DNA of 64,000 nt from Fulvia fulva (lineage: Eukaryota > Ascomycota > Dothideomycetes > Mycosphaerellales > Mycosphaerellaceae), in the NCBI RefSeq assembly GCF_020509005.1, contig NC_063013.1, positions 248,001 through 312,000 on the forward strand. Reading direction: 5' to 3'. The translations under genes and the position numbers were made by a program. How positions within the stretch are numbered: the stretch's first letter is position 1; the number at the start of each line of letters is the position of its first letter. The notes beneath the pieces are model-generated. The model saw only the letters and a program-made list of their open reading frames with translations. It did not search any database and was not told the origin of the DNA. Positions 1 through 10,491 of the stretch are shown here, piece after piece.

Positions 1-2
1 CT

Positions 3-1168
3 AGACAGGTCGCGAGACATTCCTTCAGGTCGAACACACGGCGAGAGCCCCACTGTCGCCACACGAAGTATCTTCAGCGCTTGCTGCGACTTGCTGATAT
101 GGCCGGAGACGAGCGCGACGACAGTGGAAAGTGATCCATGTACGATGCGATTGACCAACTCCAGATATTCTGTTCACGCCGATACTTCAGCCGCCGATGG
201 GTTGTTCAGGAGTACCATGCTGCGGACAAAGATGCGGCCCGAGTCAGATGGGGACCTTATCAGTGTTCCATGCCTGATGTGCGAGAACTATTCATCAATA
301 TCTTTGGAGTCGGTGGCTCGTATTTGGCCGCTGGAAACAGCTCATCTGACTGTCCAAGCGGCGTTCAGCAAAAGCATGAAAACCTTGAGAATCTGCGAGC
401 AAGGTGCCACAATATGCTGGTCGCGGCCCACTCCACGTACTACAAATGCAAAGAGGAAGATCTTCTCACCAAGCTCGGCAGATGCTCTGAACTGGACTGC
501 GCAGAACCACGAGACAGGCTCTACCCGCTCATTGGTATGGACACCAGTCTCTCCATTGTACCGGACTACAGCTTTAGTACTGCCCAAGCATACACTCAGC
601 TCGGTAAAGCTATGTGGGAGGCGGGCGAGGGCGTTTGTGCTTCCGATAATCTTCAGTATCATCGTCGTGCTTCCCAAGCCATTGGCCTGCCTTCTTGGGT
701 GCCCGATCTTCGCTTCGGGTTCAACAGGTCGCAGCATGTCGCGGCCGCCGATCTTGGAGGGAAGGTCGATCAGAACAATGTACTGACCTATTCTCCCCAC
801 CGGATCGGACAAGTCATCAAGGTTAGCGACCATTCCCACTTCGTGCTCGAGACCATGACGTTTGAGGAAGACCTAGAGTTCTTCTTGAAATACACCCAGA
901 GCATTTCGAAGAGATTGCCGTTGTCGACCTGATCTGTGGTCTCTGGCGTACTGGGGAGGGATCCGCCAAAGGTCGAGGATTTGGACATTTCGAATACGCC
1001 CATGTACTGCGCAGCACAGGAGCCTTTGCCACGTATAGACTGCTCCGAGCCATCTCTGTGCGGAGCAAGGACTTCTCCATCCAGTCTGTCCGGAGCGAAG
1101 CCACCATCATTCAGGGAAAGCCTTTCACGACTGTGCCGCGCCAGAGCATCACAGTCCGCCTGGTGTGA
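3..1168 (+). pseudogene. HET-domain protein, 5' partial and broken
   Basis: The C-terminal half of a heterokaryon-incompatibility (HET, PF06985) domain is readable from 138. The block YFSRRWVVQE and a later A-E-P-R-D-R-L-Y-P-L-I-G-M stretch followed by PDYS are hallmarks of this family, whose members trigger self/non-self cell death in filamentous fungi. The same frame is open back to the window start but has a TGA at 132-134 just before the conserved part. Near 900 the frame must change to continue into a plausible C-terminus (block IAVVDLICGLWRTG) that ends at 1166-1168. The two lesions suggest a pseudogene; sequence error is the alternative. The ATG at 138 would give only a truncated protein of 264 residues. 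The stop lies 27 bp from the stop of the convergent gene at 1196-1901. Confidence 0.7.
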
Positions 1169-1195
1169 GGCCTCGGATCGGGATTGATAATCACT

Positions 1196-1901
1196 TTAAT
1201 GACTCCTCCTTTTATGCTGCTTGCGCTTGTATTCATCAAGCTTCTGCTTGAACTCATAGGACTGCCTGGAGTCCACGTACACTTCGATTCTGCGCACCTT
1301 CTCGCCGTCCTCGGTGAAGTAAAGGAACCACAACGTGTCACTGGTAAATGCCGGCCGACTTTTGGTCGCCTTGATTTTGCCAAAGACTTTCGCTATGGCG
1401 GTGTTGCTTTCTGGATCACTGACGATAGGCTCCCCAACGTTTATCTAGCATAGATCAGCAAGCAACCCTTAGGGATTGCAGTATTGCACTGTCCACACTG
1501 TCCACACTTACCTTACCTACAAAAGGCGCCAGATCGTTCAGCACCATTTCCTGGAGATATCTCCGATACTGCGCATTGTTTCTCTCTGGATCGCCTGTAG
1601 TCTTGGGCAGGACCACCTGCACGCAGTCTTCTGTCCGGTGCTTGAAGATATTCTCCATGGACATCGCATCTTCGAGCTGGAAAACTCTGTACGACAGCAG
1701 GAGCTCTTTGGCGATTTGGCGCTGTCTTTCTGCAAGCCGTCGCAGTTCTTGGGCTTCATCTGGATCGTTTTCTCTCGCCGATGCTGTTGCCGCGTGAAGG
1801 CGATTACGCATTTGCTCGCTCAATTCATGGCCGTTTCCCAGGCGGCTCAGTAGTGCGGCGCAGAGTTCATCCGTTGACACTTCATCTTCGGGATCCATCA
1901 C
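1196..1901 (-). CDS. Hypothetical protein, 212 aa, one intron
   Basis: I do not recognise this family. Exon 1 is 1512-1901 and exon 2 is 1196-1444; the 67-bp intron has a strong GTAAGT donor and a TAG acceptor, and splicing keeps the frame to a TAA at 1196-1198. The protein starts MMDPEDEVSTDELC, is hydrophilic and rich in Arg, Glu and Gln (probable helices, no signal peptide or membrane segment), and ends in a basic tail of Lys, Arg and His. The C-terminal half has alternating hydrophobic residues suggesting a small beta-rich fold. It is divergent from the GNAT gene at 2028 and convergent with the HET remnant. The clean splice and length support a real gene. Confidence 0.6.
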
Positions 1902-2027
1902 CAGGACAGTCCAGATGTACCGCTTGACGTGGGAATAAATCGTTCTTCATGGCAATGGGATCAAGAATAGAAAATGGCGTTGCAGACTTAGCAAGTGGGT
2001 ATTCGCAGATTGTATCAAACCCGCGAA
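1902..2027. promoter_or_regulatory. Compact divergent promoter
   Basis: Only 126 bp separate the start codons of the unknown gene (minus strand) and the GNAT gene (plus strand), so both promoters must share this stretch. No TATA box or other element is obvious. Confidence 0.4.
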
Positions 2028-2770
2028 ATGGAGCAAAACAATGCGCTTCCCAATGTTCTGCATACAGAACGGCTTGTGCTGCGATTCGCAGATCCAAACA
2101 GCGAGGTACGCCTAGACCCACTCGCTGCCCTTACCATCAATACCATATCACGAATGTCTAACAGAAGCAGAGTGACTGTAGCAAGATCCTCCACGTCCTT
2201 CATGGAAATGGCATGACGGCCGCCACACTTGGCAACATCAAAGATGTCCATACCCGACACAAGGATTTTGCGCCAAAGTCTGGATGGTGCGCGAAAGCGC
2301 CTGTGTCAGATCGGCAGTTCCATCTGATATACCGCAAATCCAAATCCACCGAAAGCGGCAGTGAAGAAGTCCTCGGCTGGATCACCATGAACTTCCGCCC
2401 CGAAATGGCCTGTCCAGATATCGGATACATCCTCCTCCCGCAGCATTGCGGGCATGGATACGCTACTGAAGCTGCGCGTGCGGTGCTGCAGTTTTGGAGG
2501 GAGGAAGTTGGGGTGAGGGAGGTGTTTGCGGCGATTGCTGAGGGGGATGCAAAGTCTGTGAAGATTGCTGAGTCCTTGGGGATGGTGCGTGGTGGTGGTT
2601 TGTGGCTTGCGAGTGGACATGATGATACGAAGACGAGGGCGATGGCGTATGTGTTGCCGGGGATGAAGTGGAGGGAGGTGGATGTGGATGGGGAGGGGAT
2701 GGAGTGGGTTGTGAAGCCGGCGTTTAACACGGGGGAGAAAGTGGAGGTTGGTGGTGTGGAAGGTCGATGA
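2028..2770 (+). CDS. GNAT N-acetyltransferase, RimJ/RimL type
   Basis: Predicted to transfer acetyl from acetyl-CoA to an amine or protein N-terminus. Exon 1 is 2028-2105 (MEQNNALPN then HTERLVLRF, the usual opening of this subfamily) and exon 2 is 2171-2770; the 65-bp intron keeps frame and gives 225 aa. The segment IGYILLPQHCGHGYATEA is motif A with the acetyl-CoA loop (Q/R-x-x-G-x-G/A pattern present as QHCGHGYA), followed by the N-x-x-S-x-x-x-x-E-x-x-G-like block with AKSVKIAESLGM. The substrate cannot be told. The coding strand turns strongly G-rich after about 2480. The next gene downstream starts 1.4 kb away. Confidence 0.8.
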
Positions 2771-4146
2771 GGGCGTGTTGATTGGCTGGCACCTGGGTGA
2801 AGAGTGTTGACGACTGTGGCCTGCTTCTCTTCACGTGGAAAATAAATCGTGCTCGAATCCATGACGCCCCGAGGGAAGTTGTACTGTACGTGCTAGGATA
2901 GCTGATGGTCCAGGATCACGCATGATGCAGACATGCGAGATTTGCGGAGGACCTTCCGCGTGAAGGCATCAATCAGACGACATAGGGAAGTGCGCAACCG
3001 CAGAAGAACGTCTTCGTCTCAACATCCGGAGGCAGACAGTGGTCTTCGGCCCATTGAAGACCACGGTGTCATCGTTTGCCAGACGCGAATCCTGGGAAAA
3101 ACATTGCCTTGCAAGTGCTCGCACCTTGAAGCACTTCATAAGGATATCTCGAGATCCTGACCTTGTCCTCCGGAGGGTAGTGGGGGTAGTGATGCAAGAC
3201 CGGGCGCGACAGGGTTGCACGGCAGACATCGTGCCAGACGGGCCGGGTGGTTCGTGATGTGATGGAGCAAGCATGATGGAAGACCGTGCGGACGTGGCGA
3301 CTCCTTCGAGAAGTCTGCCGTAGAGCTCATGGATTATACCCCTGGTTCGAAGATGTTCTTGCATGCCGCGATTTTTGTAGGTGTCATCATGGAGTCGTGA
3401 TCTTGATAGCTTTGGAGTGTGCAGCAATGCTGCGATCTCCTGGCAGAGGAAGCTTTGCTTGACCACAACGATGGGAATGAGTCTCTGACGGTCCTTTATC
3501 CATATCGATGAAGTGCGATGTTGTTGATGTCGAAGAAAAGGAATGAACATGATTGCGAAGATCTGAGATCGCACGATCGGTCCCCCAGCCGCGTGGACAA
3601 CCCTGCAGACAATGCACGAGCAGCATCCCTGTACCATCCCAGGAGCCATTTCTTGCTTTCTGCCTCACCACACTTTTGCATCCACATAACACGCTCATCG
3701 TTATCTTCAGACTCGTGGCGTTTCCCGTCTAGTGCTTGATGATTTCCAATCGACTGCTCTTGCCGACCAGCAAGATCTAAGCGACATGCATGAACGGCCG
3801 CCATCTTCATGTTTTGCCGTCGAGGAGCTTGTTGTCCGCCAATGGCAGCAACCACTCCTTTGCTCGGCTCTTGAGACGTCACAGACAGTGGGCTCTCATC
3901 TGCAGTGTTCGCCGAGGAGTGACCTCACGAGTCAAGATGCAGGCTCGTCAGCGCAGCTGCTACGATGCTAGGCTGGGTTCACGAACAGAGGCCGGCAAGG
4001 CTCAATCACGTCTTGCTAGCCCTTCAAGCAATTGCTAACCTTCGAAGAGGATTGAGCTTCTGAACGTCTTGCTCTTTTCATCTTCTACTGACCATCAAGA
4101 TCTGAAGTCCTGGTTTGCTGGCCAACGACGAGGCGCACCGGACAGT
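2771..4146. other. Intergenic, 1.4 kb
   Basis: No convincing gene. A minus-strand open frame at 2969-3649 lacks any recognisable motif and has no supporting splice structure; several overlapping frames of similar length argue that it is chance. The right part should hold the promoter of the sugar transporter. Confidence 0.5.
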
Positions 4147-5954
4147 ATGGAACCATATCTGGGCCTTCGAGGGCGCAAGCTCTCTGCTGGAATTATGCTG
4201 GTGGCTGGTCTAACATTCTTTCTCTACGGCTATGATCAAGGAAACATGGGTGGCTTCCTCACCATGCGTTCTTTCGCAGACCAATTCCCTCAAACGGCCG
4301 TGCTATTCAACGACAACTTACACACCTCCCAGCTCACTGGCTTTACCATCGCTATCTGGAACCTAGGATGCTTCGTGTCTGCCATGCTAGCAGTCGTGAC
4401 TGGTGATATTCTTGGTCGCAAGCGAATGATCTATGCGGGTCTTACCTTTTTGATGGCAGGCCAGATCATACAGTGCTCGTCTTTCCGCTGGAGTCAATCT
4501 GTCGTGGGGCGATTTGTCGCAGGCTTCGGCAATGGCTTCAACACCGCGACCATCCCAGCGTGGCAGGCAGAGTGCACTAAGGCCCACCGAAGAGGGACTG
4601 TTCTCATGCTTTCAGCTGGTGTGGCCATAGCTGCGGGAATGTCTTTTGCCTACTGGATGGACTTCTGGTTTGGCTACCTTGACTACAGCTCGGCAAGCTG
4701 GAGGGTGGTCATTGCTGCACAGATTCTCTTCATCCTGCTAGCAATGGTCATCTTGTTCTTCATGCCAGAATCCCCGCGATGGCTTATTCTAAAAGGCAGA
4801 GAGGATCAAGCGCTTCGAATCTTGTCCGCTCTCAACGACACAGAGCCCACGACACATGAGATACGACAAGAGTTCCTCCAGATCAAAGACGCAGTAATCG
4901 AGATGGCCAAAGCGTCTTTCAAAGGCATCGGCAAGCAAGGCGACTACCGTGATACACACCGAGTCATTCTGGCCGTTGGCCTGCAGTTCATGCAGCAGAT
5001 GGGTGGCATCAACTTCATGACTCAGTACTACGCACATATGTTCCGCCGCGAGTATCAATGGTCCATCTGGTCTTCACGTCTCCTAGCCGCAGGCGCTGGC
5101 ACCGAGTTCTTCCTGGCCTCATTCGTTGCTGTGGTCGGCATTGATCGATTCTGGGGCAGGCGACAACTTCTGCTATTCGGCACTTCAGGCATGCTGTGCT
5201 GTTCGATCATCCTTTCGCTTATGCTCATGGTGAACACACGTCCATCACTGGACGCAGGTACGGCATTCGTGTTCATCTTCTGCACTTTTTGGGCCATCGG
5301 GTGGCAAGGGATGAGTTGGCTGTATCAGGTGGAAATTGTGCCTCTGCGTATTCGAGGTCCGGCGAATGCACTTTCGACTGCCTCTAACTGGCTTGCCAAC
5401 TTCATTGTTGTGCTCATTGCTCCGGTTGCATTCGGCAACATTGGATGGAAGACTTATCTAATCTTCGTGGCGACGTAAGTGTGCGATGTCACTCATCGAC
5501 AATGACGAAGCTAATACCGCTCAGAAATGCTGTGATCCTGCCAATCGTGTACTTCCTCTATCCAGAGACTGGTCTGAGATGTCTCGAAGAAGTGGACTAC
5601 ATCTTCTACACTGCTGGGTCAACTGCTCGGCCATGGCTTGATGTCGTCAAGATTGCCAACAATGAGCCCCTGTGGTATAGCAGAAACAACGACGAGCCGT
5701 ACGACTACGAGTCTAGCGAATGGCACCAACGGCATGTGCGATTCTCCGATGAAGTAAAAGCGTCGAATGGCGAAACAACGACACTTCGGGCCATCGATTC
5801 TGATGATCACACGGAGAAAATGGTCAGCAGTAGCAGCGAAAGCGACCCAAAGTCATCCGATGCAGCACCAAGTCCCATCATCTCTCGTCATCCGACACAA
5901 GAGCGGCCAACCAGTGGCGTACATGTCTCCAGGAGCGCTGGACATGGAGGCTGA
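4147..5954 (+). CDS. MFS sugar transporter
   Basis: Predicted plasma-membrane sugar/polyol importer of the major facilitator superfamily, sugar transporter branch (PF00083). Exon 1 4147-5474, intron 5475-5524 (50 bp, GTAAGT donor, TCAG acceptor), exon 2 5525-5954, giving 585 aa. The start at 4147 (MEPYLGLRGRKL) is the usual one and is the first ATG in this frame. Visible marks: FLYGYDQGNMGG in helix 1, D-I-L-G-R-K-R after helix 2, GRFVAGFGNG, PESPRWLILKGR at the end of the first six helices, QQMGGINF in helix 7 and a C-terminal FLYPETGLRCLEEVDYIF. About twelve membrane segments, then a long Ser/Glu-rich cytosolic tail. Sits near the CMD-like and MBL-fold genes, so a shared catabolic role is possible but unproven. 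Confidence 0.9.
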
Positions 5955-6094
5955 GAGGCGTTGTATGAATCGGATCTGTGAGCGTAAAGTAGTTCAGGTC
6001 GAATCCTTGAGCAGTCTTTGCGGTAAAGCTTACAGTGTGTGAGATCTAGGTAATTCTGGAGATGAATCAACCCGATCAAAAGGCTTGACGTCAG

Positions 6095-6637
6095 CTACTC
6101 ATCTCCTTTACTCCTACTCGCAATACCCACATCCGCATGGTCTGTCACCTGGTTTCCCTCTGTCACCGCATTCGCCTTATGCTCTTCAATCGCTTTCCAC
6201 GCTACTCGGAACCCTTCAATACCTGCCGGCATACCACAGTAACACGCCGCCTGCAATATCACTTCTCGTATCTCCTCTTCCGTTGCACCATTGTTCAGCG
6301 CGCCCTTCACATGCGTTGCAAGTTCCGTTCCGCGATTCTGACAGCAGAGCATGGCGATGTTGAGGAAGGATCGAATCTTCAGGTCAAGCCCTGGACGTGT
6401 CCAGATGCTGCCCCAGCAGGATTCGGAGACGTACTGTGAAAGGTCAATCTGAGAGCATACCTTCATTGGTTGAGTGGGACTGACGTCTTGCATTGCTCTA
6501 GAAAATGGATTGTCGGCGTTGGCCAAGGACTTGTCGACGTATTGCTTGCCTGCCACTTTGTATCGCATCTTGATGCCTTCGCTGTAGAGGACTTCGTGGG
6601 CCTTCTTGACCTCTTCGGCGCGGTATTCTGCTACCAT
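6095..6637 (-). CDS. Carboxymuconolactone decarboxylase-like protein
   Basis: Member of the CMD/AhpD-like fold family (PF02627), which includes gamma-carboxymuconolactone decarboxylases of the protocatechuate branch of aromatic breakdown. Exon 1 6485-6637 and exon 2 6095-6433 flank a 51-bp intron (donor GTCAGT, acceptor CACAG) whose length is a multiple of three without stops, so an unspliced frame also stays open; splicing restores the conserved run AMQD/YVSESCWG followed by WTRPGL. Protein about 163 aa. Other family marks: NIAMLCC, HVKGALNNGATEEEI and the Y-C-G-M-P-A-G block. Divergent from the MBL-fold gene at 7116 across 478 bp, suggesting co-expression. Actual substrate unknown. Confidence 0.85.
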   Translation of the reverse strand: MVAEYRAEEVKKAHEVLYSEGIKMRYKVAGKQYVDKSLANADNPFSRAMQDVSPTQPMKVCSQIDLSQYVSESCWGSIWTRPGLDLKIRSFLNIAMLCCQNRGTELATHVKGALNNGATEEEIREVILQAACYCGMPAGIEGFRVAWKAIEEHKANAVTEGNQVTDHADVGIASRSKGDE

Positions 6638-7115
6638 CTTGGCTAGGACACTCGAGATTCTTTTTGGATCTTTGATTCAGAGTGAGTCGGAATTGTGGCT
6701 CAAAGAGTCTGTTGCACGAGACATCTCAGCAACCGCAGGATGCAGATATGTAACACACGACTGACGAACAAGCTTACAACGTCAACGCGCTTTCTGCACA
6801 CGCGACATGAGGTCAAGCTTCGAGCGACTTCGGCCAACAAGCTATAGCTTGAGGCACTTTGCGGAGAAGCTCACCGAGATGACGGACCTACACTGCCACG
6901 TGACTGCATTGCAGCTTGCGGGGAAGTGCGATGAATGTGCGCATCGTCCTGAATGTATGGCCACGGGAGCTAACGTGGGTGAAGGGGGACAGATGCCCAT
7001 GATATGAAGCTCAAGAAATGCTTCAGATGCCATCAAGGTCAATAGTACTTCCTAACAACCTCAGCTACCATTCACCCACAAGCTTCTGCTTACATAACGA
7101 AGCCACGATACAGTC
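6638..7115. promoter_or_regulatory. Shared divergent promoter region
   Basis: 478 bp between the start codons of the CMD-like gene (minus) and the MBL-fold gene (plus). No motif is strong enough to name. Confidence 0.4.
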
Positions 7116-8045
7116 ATGTCGAACAGCAGTCCACTACCTGCACCGTCGAACGACCAAAATTATGTGGAACTCTCACCAATACCCGGCGGCTCCATTACAC
7201 TGGCAGACAACTTCTTCGTCCACCCAGCAACACCAGGAGCCAAGCGAACAGTACCATCGTTAACCTTCTTGGTGAAACATCCCGGAACATCTCTCTATGG
7301 CGGTAATGCCACCGAGCCATTCCACATGATGTTCGACCTAGGCCTCTGCAAAGCCCAAAACCGCTACCCGGAGAATCTACAAAAGCACATCGACGGCCGA
7401 GCACCCTTCAAGCTTGAACCTGGAGTCGCCGCTCAGCTCGAAGCAGGAGGTCTCAGCCCCGGCGAGATCGACCTCGTGATCTTGAGCCACGTCCACTATG
7501 ATCATCACGGAGATCCAGAGGACTTTCCCAATGCACAGTTCCGAATCGGCCACGGTGCTATGGATGTGCTGAAGCACGGACTAGGCGGTATCGCGAGCCA
7601 TCAAGTCTTCCTGCCAGACACACTACCAGAATATCGCTCCGCAGAACTACCACCACCAAGCGACAGCACTAAGTGGCAACCACTAGGCCCCTTCCCATCC
7701 GCTCTTGACCTCTTCGAAGATGGAAGTGTCTATGTGATCGACATGCCAGGCCATCTCCCAGGCCACGTCAACCTACTGTGCCGGACTAAAGAGAGATGGA
7801 TCATGCTGTGTGGAGACGCATTCCATGATCGTCGTCTCTTAACTGGTGAGAAAGAGATCGGAACGTGGGAGGGCCCCGGGGGTGTTTGTCTGTGCATTCA
7901 TGTGGACAAAGAGCGTGCGGCGGAGAGTATCGAGAAGTTAAGGGAGTTTGACCAGATGACGGGAGATTCGTGTGAGCTTATTGCAGCCCATGAGGAGGGT
8001 TGGTGGGAGAAGCATCGGCATTTGGTCTTTCCTGGGACGATCTAA
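7116..8045 (+). CDS. Metallo-beta-lactamase-fold hydrolase
   Basis: Single-exon, 309 aa. The Zn-binding signature H-x-H-x-D-H-H is present as SHVHYDHHGD (His125, His127, Asp129, His130), with further ligands expected in PGHLPGHVNL (His213/217), GDAFHD (Asp234) and AAHEEGW (His292). The spacing and the PGH-x-PGH block recall N-acyl-homoserine-lactone lactonase-like and related lactone hydrolases of the glyoxalase II superfamily. No signal peptide, so cytosolic. It faces the CMD-like gene, and a sugar-type transporter lies beyond; together they could hydrolyse and import a lactone or aromatic ring-cleavage product, which is inference from context. Confidence 0.85.
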   Translation: MSNSSPLPAPSNDQNYVELSPIPGGSITLADNFFVHPATPGAKRTVPSLTFLVKHPGTSLYGGNATEPFHMMFDLGLCKAQNRYPENLQKHIDGRAPFKLEPGVAAQLEAGGLSPGEIDLVILSHVHYDHHGDPEDFPNAQFRIGHGAMDVLKHGLGGIASHQVFLPDTLPEYRSAELPPPSDSTKWQPLGPFPSALDLFEDGSVYVIDMPGHLPGHVNLLCRTKERWIMLCGDAFHDRRLLTGEKEIGTWEGPGGVCLCIHVDKERAAESIEKLREFDQMTGDSCELIAAHEEGWWEKHRHLVFPGTI

Positions 8046-8170
8046 GGAGCAGATCGGATGCTAGATCTGGCCTCTAGATCTCCTTGCCACGATCGGATCG
8101 ATCGACGATCAAGACAACAAGAAAGGCTGTACCCATCCCACGACACTATCGCACGAGCTGCGAGGATCAG

Positions 8171-8791
8171 ATGGCTCCGGTCAAATCCATGGACGCAGCA
8201 CTCTGGAACCGCGAGAAGGACGACATAGCTACGACGACCACGCCTGAAGCCGTCTCTGCCAGATCAGTGAGGCAAGACTTTCGACATATGGGTATGAGCG
8301 AAGAACCCCATCCTGCTGCTGAGTGGACAAGTCTACGGAAACCACCTAAGAGTGCAATGAAGGAAGTCAGGTTCCGGTCCAAAGGCAAAGGAACGATAAG
8401 ACCAACAGAAACGGCAGACAGCGCCGACTCGGATATCTCAAGCTCTGCGTACGATGCTGATACTCAGAAAACCAACGTCCCTCTGTCATCTGATGCATCG
8501 AGAGAAGACGAGCCCGAGAGCATATGGAGCTCCGCAGTGTCTAGACGCTACGGCAGCTCGGAAGAATCTGTCACGCCAATCCCGACCCAGCCGCTCATGA
8601 AGGAAGACGAACCGAAGGATCGAGTTGATGCAGCCGACAAGAATACTGCAGAAGGAAGCGAGAGAACGAAGTCGAGGAGCGAAGAAAGCCCTGCCACTAT
8701 TGCACGACTGAGTCGTAAGAGCATCGTGGTGGCAGGCAAGAAGGGCATCGCAAGGATTTTGCCTAAGAAGAAGGTGAAGCCGCAGTATTGA
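8171..8791 (+). CDS. Hypothetical Ser/Lys/Glu-rich protein
   Basis: 206 aa from the first ATG (MAPVKSMDAALWN). No recognised domain. The middle is rich in Ser, Thr, Asp and Glu and looks disordered; the last 35 residues are strongly basic and end KKKVKPQY, which could act as a nuclear localisation signal. Follows the MBL-fold gene on the same strand by 125 bp. Support is the open length and an even amino-acid composition only. Confidence 0.45.
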   Translation: MAPVKSMDAALWNREKDDIATTTTPEAVSARSVRQDFRHMGMSEEPHPAAEWTSLRKPPKSAMKEVRFRSKGKGTIRPTETADSADSDISSSAYDADTQKTNVPLSSDASREDEPESIWSSAVSRRYGSSEESVTPIPTQPLMKEDEPKDRVDAADKNTAEGSERTKSRSEESPATIARLSRKSIVVAGKKGIARILPKKKVKPQY

Positions 8792-9273
8792 TCAAATATG
8801 TTGGATGCAGGGTGTGGACTGGGATTGGCGCTTCGCATTTCGAGTAAACGAGCTCTGCCTTAAACCTCGAGAGGGTTACTCAGTCGCACAGCATGCATAG
8901 TATTACGGTATGACGAGCGCAGTGAAGGTGAACATAGGCGATTAGACATGGATTTTGCTATTTGCCCTCTCTGCTCACTTGAATGTCATGTGCTATGTAG
9001 CAGTCACTCGGGCTAGTGAAGCCGTTTGGCTTTCACATGTCGACAGGGGTCACTACCCGCGCGCCAGCCGCAATGTGAAACACAGCTTCAACAAAACCCA
9101 GCTCCTTTTCGACTCCACTTCCACTCGCAACAAGACCAACACCGTCTTGCCATAGCCTGCCTGCCGTACACTAGAAAGCGCCCTACAGCTTCAGCATACT
9201 GACCGCGCATCACTGATAGACACATACTACCATCTCAGCATCGACCACGCTACCAACGACCTCACCCGCCACG
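8792..9273. other. Intergenic, upstream of retropepsin-like gene
   Basis: No gene seen. The right end is C-rich and leads to the ATG at 9274, as expected for a fungal 5' leader. Confidence 0.45.
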
Positions 9274-10035
9274 ATGGACATGTTCCGCCACCGCGACGCG
9301 CCAATCCTCCAATATCCCACCTTCCACAGCACTATCGTAGTCAGCGCCGAGGGCAAGCATTACAAGATCACCAACGTCCTCTTCGACTCTGGCGCTTCCT
9401 CGAACTTCATCTCGCGCAAGCTCTGCAAGAGATTCGGTCTGAAGTAAGCTCTCAGCCCTCCACGATGGCATAGACCTCAAACACTAACTGAAAGTAGGTA
9501 CTACCCCTTCATCGCCGACATGACCTTCAACACCGCCAACGGCCAAGTCCAGCACACCGAAGAAGTGGACCTAACCATCAGCATTGCCGGCGTCTTCCAG
9601 AATCTGAGCTTCATCGTAAGTCACGCGCCCCAATACCACACTCCACACTAACACCCCCCAGGTCAGCGACAAAGGGGACTTCACCATCATCACTTCACCA
9701 TCATCCTCGGCACCCCGGGCTTCTGGAAGTACCAGCTGCAGATGCGCTGGGGCTTCGGCGCGAAGCGCGAGACGCTCGTTACCATCGAGGCTGACTCGAC
9801 GCTACAGCCGAATGTCCAGGAGCGAAACATTGTGGTGGAGGCGGAGCAGAGGCATGGGCCGAGTATGGTGATTGAGCTCAAGGACATGGCGGTACAGAAT
9901 GAGGCGCTCAAGCTTGGCGAGACGGTTGAGCAGAGACAGGAGAGACAGGGTGCTGAGGCGGCTGCTGTCAGTCGGGCGCTGCAGGAGGTGGAGATGAGTC
10001 GGGCCATTGAGGACGCGCTTGCTGGTATGCGTTGA
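9274..10035 (+). CDS. Retropepsin-like aspartic protease domain protein
   Basis: Exons 9274-9443, 9498-9615 and either 9662- or 9667-10035. The segment VLFDSGASSNFISRKL carries the D-S-G active-site triad of retroviral-type (gag-asp) proteases, and TIILGTPGFWKY matches the second conserved I-L-G block. The rest is a Glu/Gln-rich helical tail ending ALAGMR. The third exon holds a 14-bp tandem duplication (9680-9707). With the first acceptor (AG at 9660-9661) the duplication breaks the frame; with an acceptor five bases later (AG at 9665-9666) the frame is restored and a 218-aa protein results, with an odd R-Q-R-G-L-H-H-H-H insertion. Such lone proteases often derive from retrotransposons; no reverse transcriptase is nearby. 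A related gene lies at 16446-17476. Confidence 0.65.
9680..9707 (+). repeat. 14-bp imperfect tandem duplication in coding exon
   Basis: Positions 9680-9693 and 9694-9707 match at 12 of 14 bases (TTCACCATCATC shared). The insertion shifts the reading frame of the retropepsin-like gene unless an alternative splice acceptor is used. Confidence 0.8.
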
Positions 10036-10125
10036 GGACGAGGCGCGTGGCGCTACAGACGAGATTGATAGTCTACACTGCTCGCGAAGGCGCTGGCGGA
10101 TTCTTAGCCTTTCGCTCAACTCGGG

Positions 10126-10491
10126 TTAACGCAGTGATAGCGGCCGCTCGGATAGGTACATCTCAGCACAGAACAAATTCCAAACCCCCTCAGGTCCACA
10201 CCTACTGTAATCTCCGCTCGGGCCCCGCGCAAGCCTTACAAGCGGCCTGTTCACCGGGAAGAGGTGTCTGTAAGCACTATCGTAGGAGCACTGCCAGAGC
10301 AGGAGGAGTCAGTGAAGAAACTCCATCAAAGATTTGCTTTCACCTACGCAGTATGTGTGGAGCCCGTCCTTTTCGCAACTGCCATCGCCTGCAGCCCCAT
10401 GGTCGCATGGAGGGCGTTGGTCGTCGTCCCAGGATTGGGGATTTGCTGTGACGGCTATAATGGTGATCAGGAGGATGGGGAGAAGTTTCAT
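10126..10491 (-). CDS. Candidate small secreted cysteine-rich protein
   Basis: Exon 1 10348-10491 and exon 2 10126-10290 with a 57-bp intron (GTAGGT donor, GGCAG acceptor) give 102 aa. The N-terminus MKLLPILLITIIAVTANPQ is a typical signal peptide with probable cleavage near residue 16-18. The mature part has six cysteines, two of them adjacent and created exactly at the splice junction (TYC/CSYD), which favours this model. Size and cysteine content resemble fungal effectors and other small secreted proteins; no specific family or activity is recognised. The C-terminus beyond the last Cys is less certain and could be altered by another intron. Confidence 0.5.

Noticed and set aside
2969..3649. 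226-aa minus-strand frame
   Set aside because: No motif, no splice support, several competing frames of similar length.
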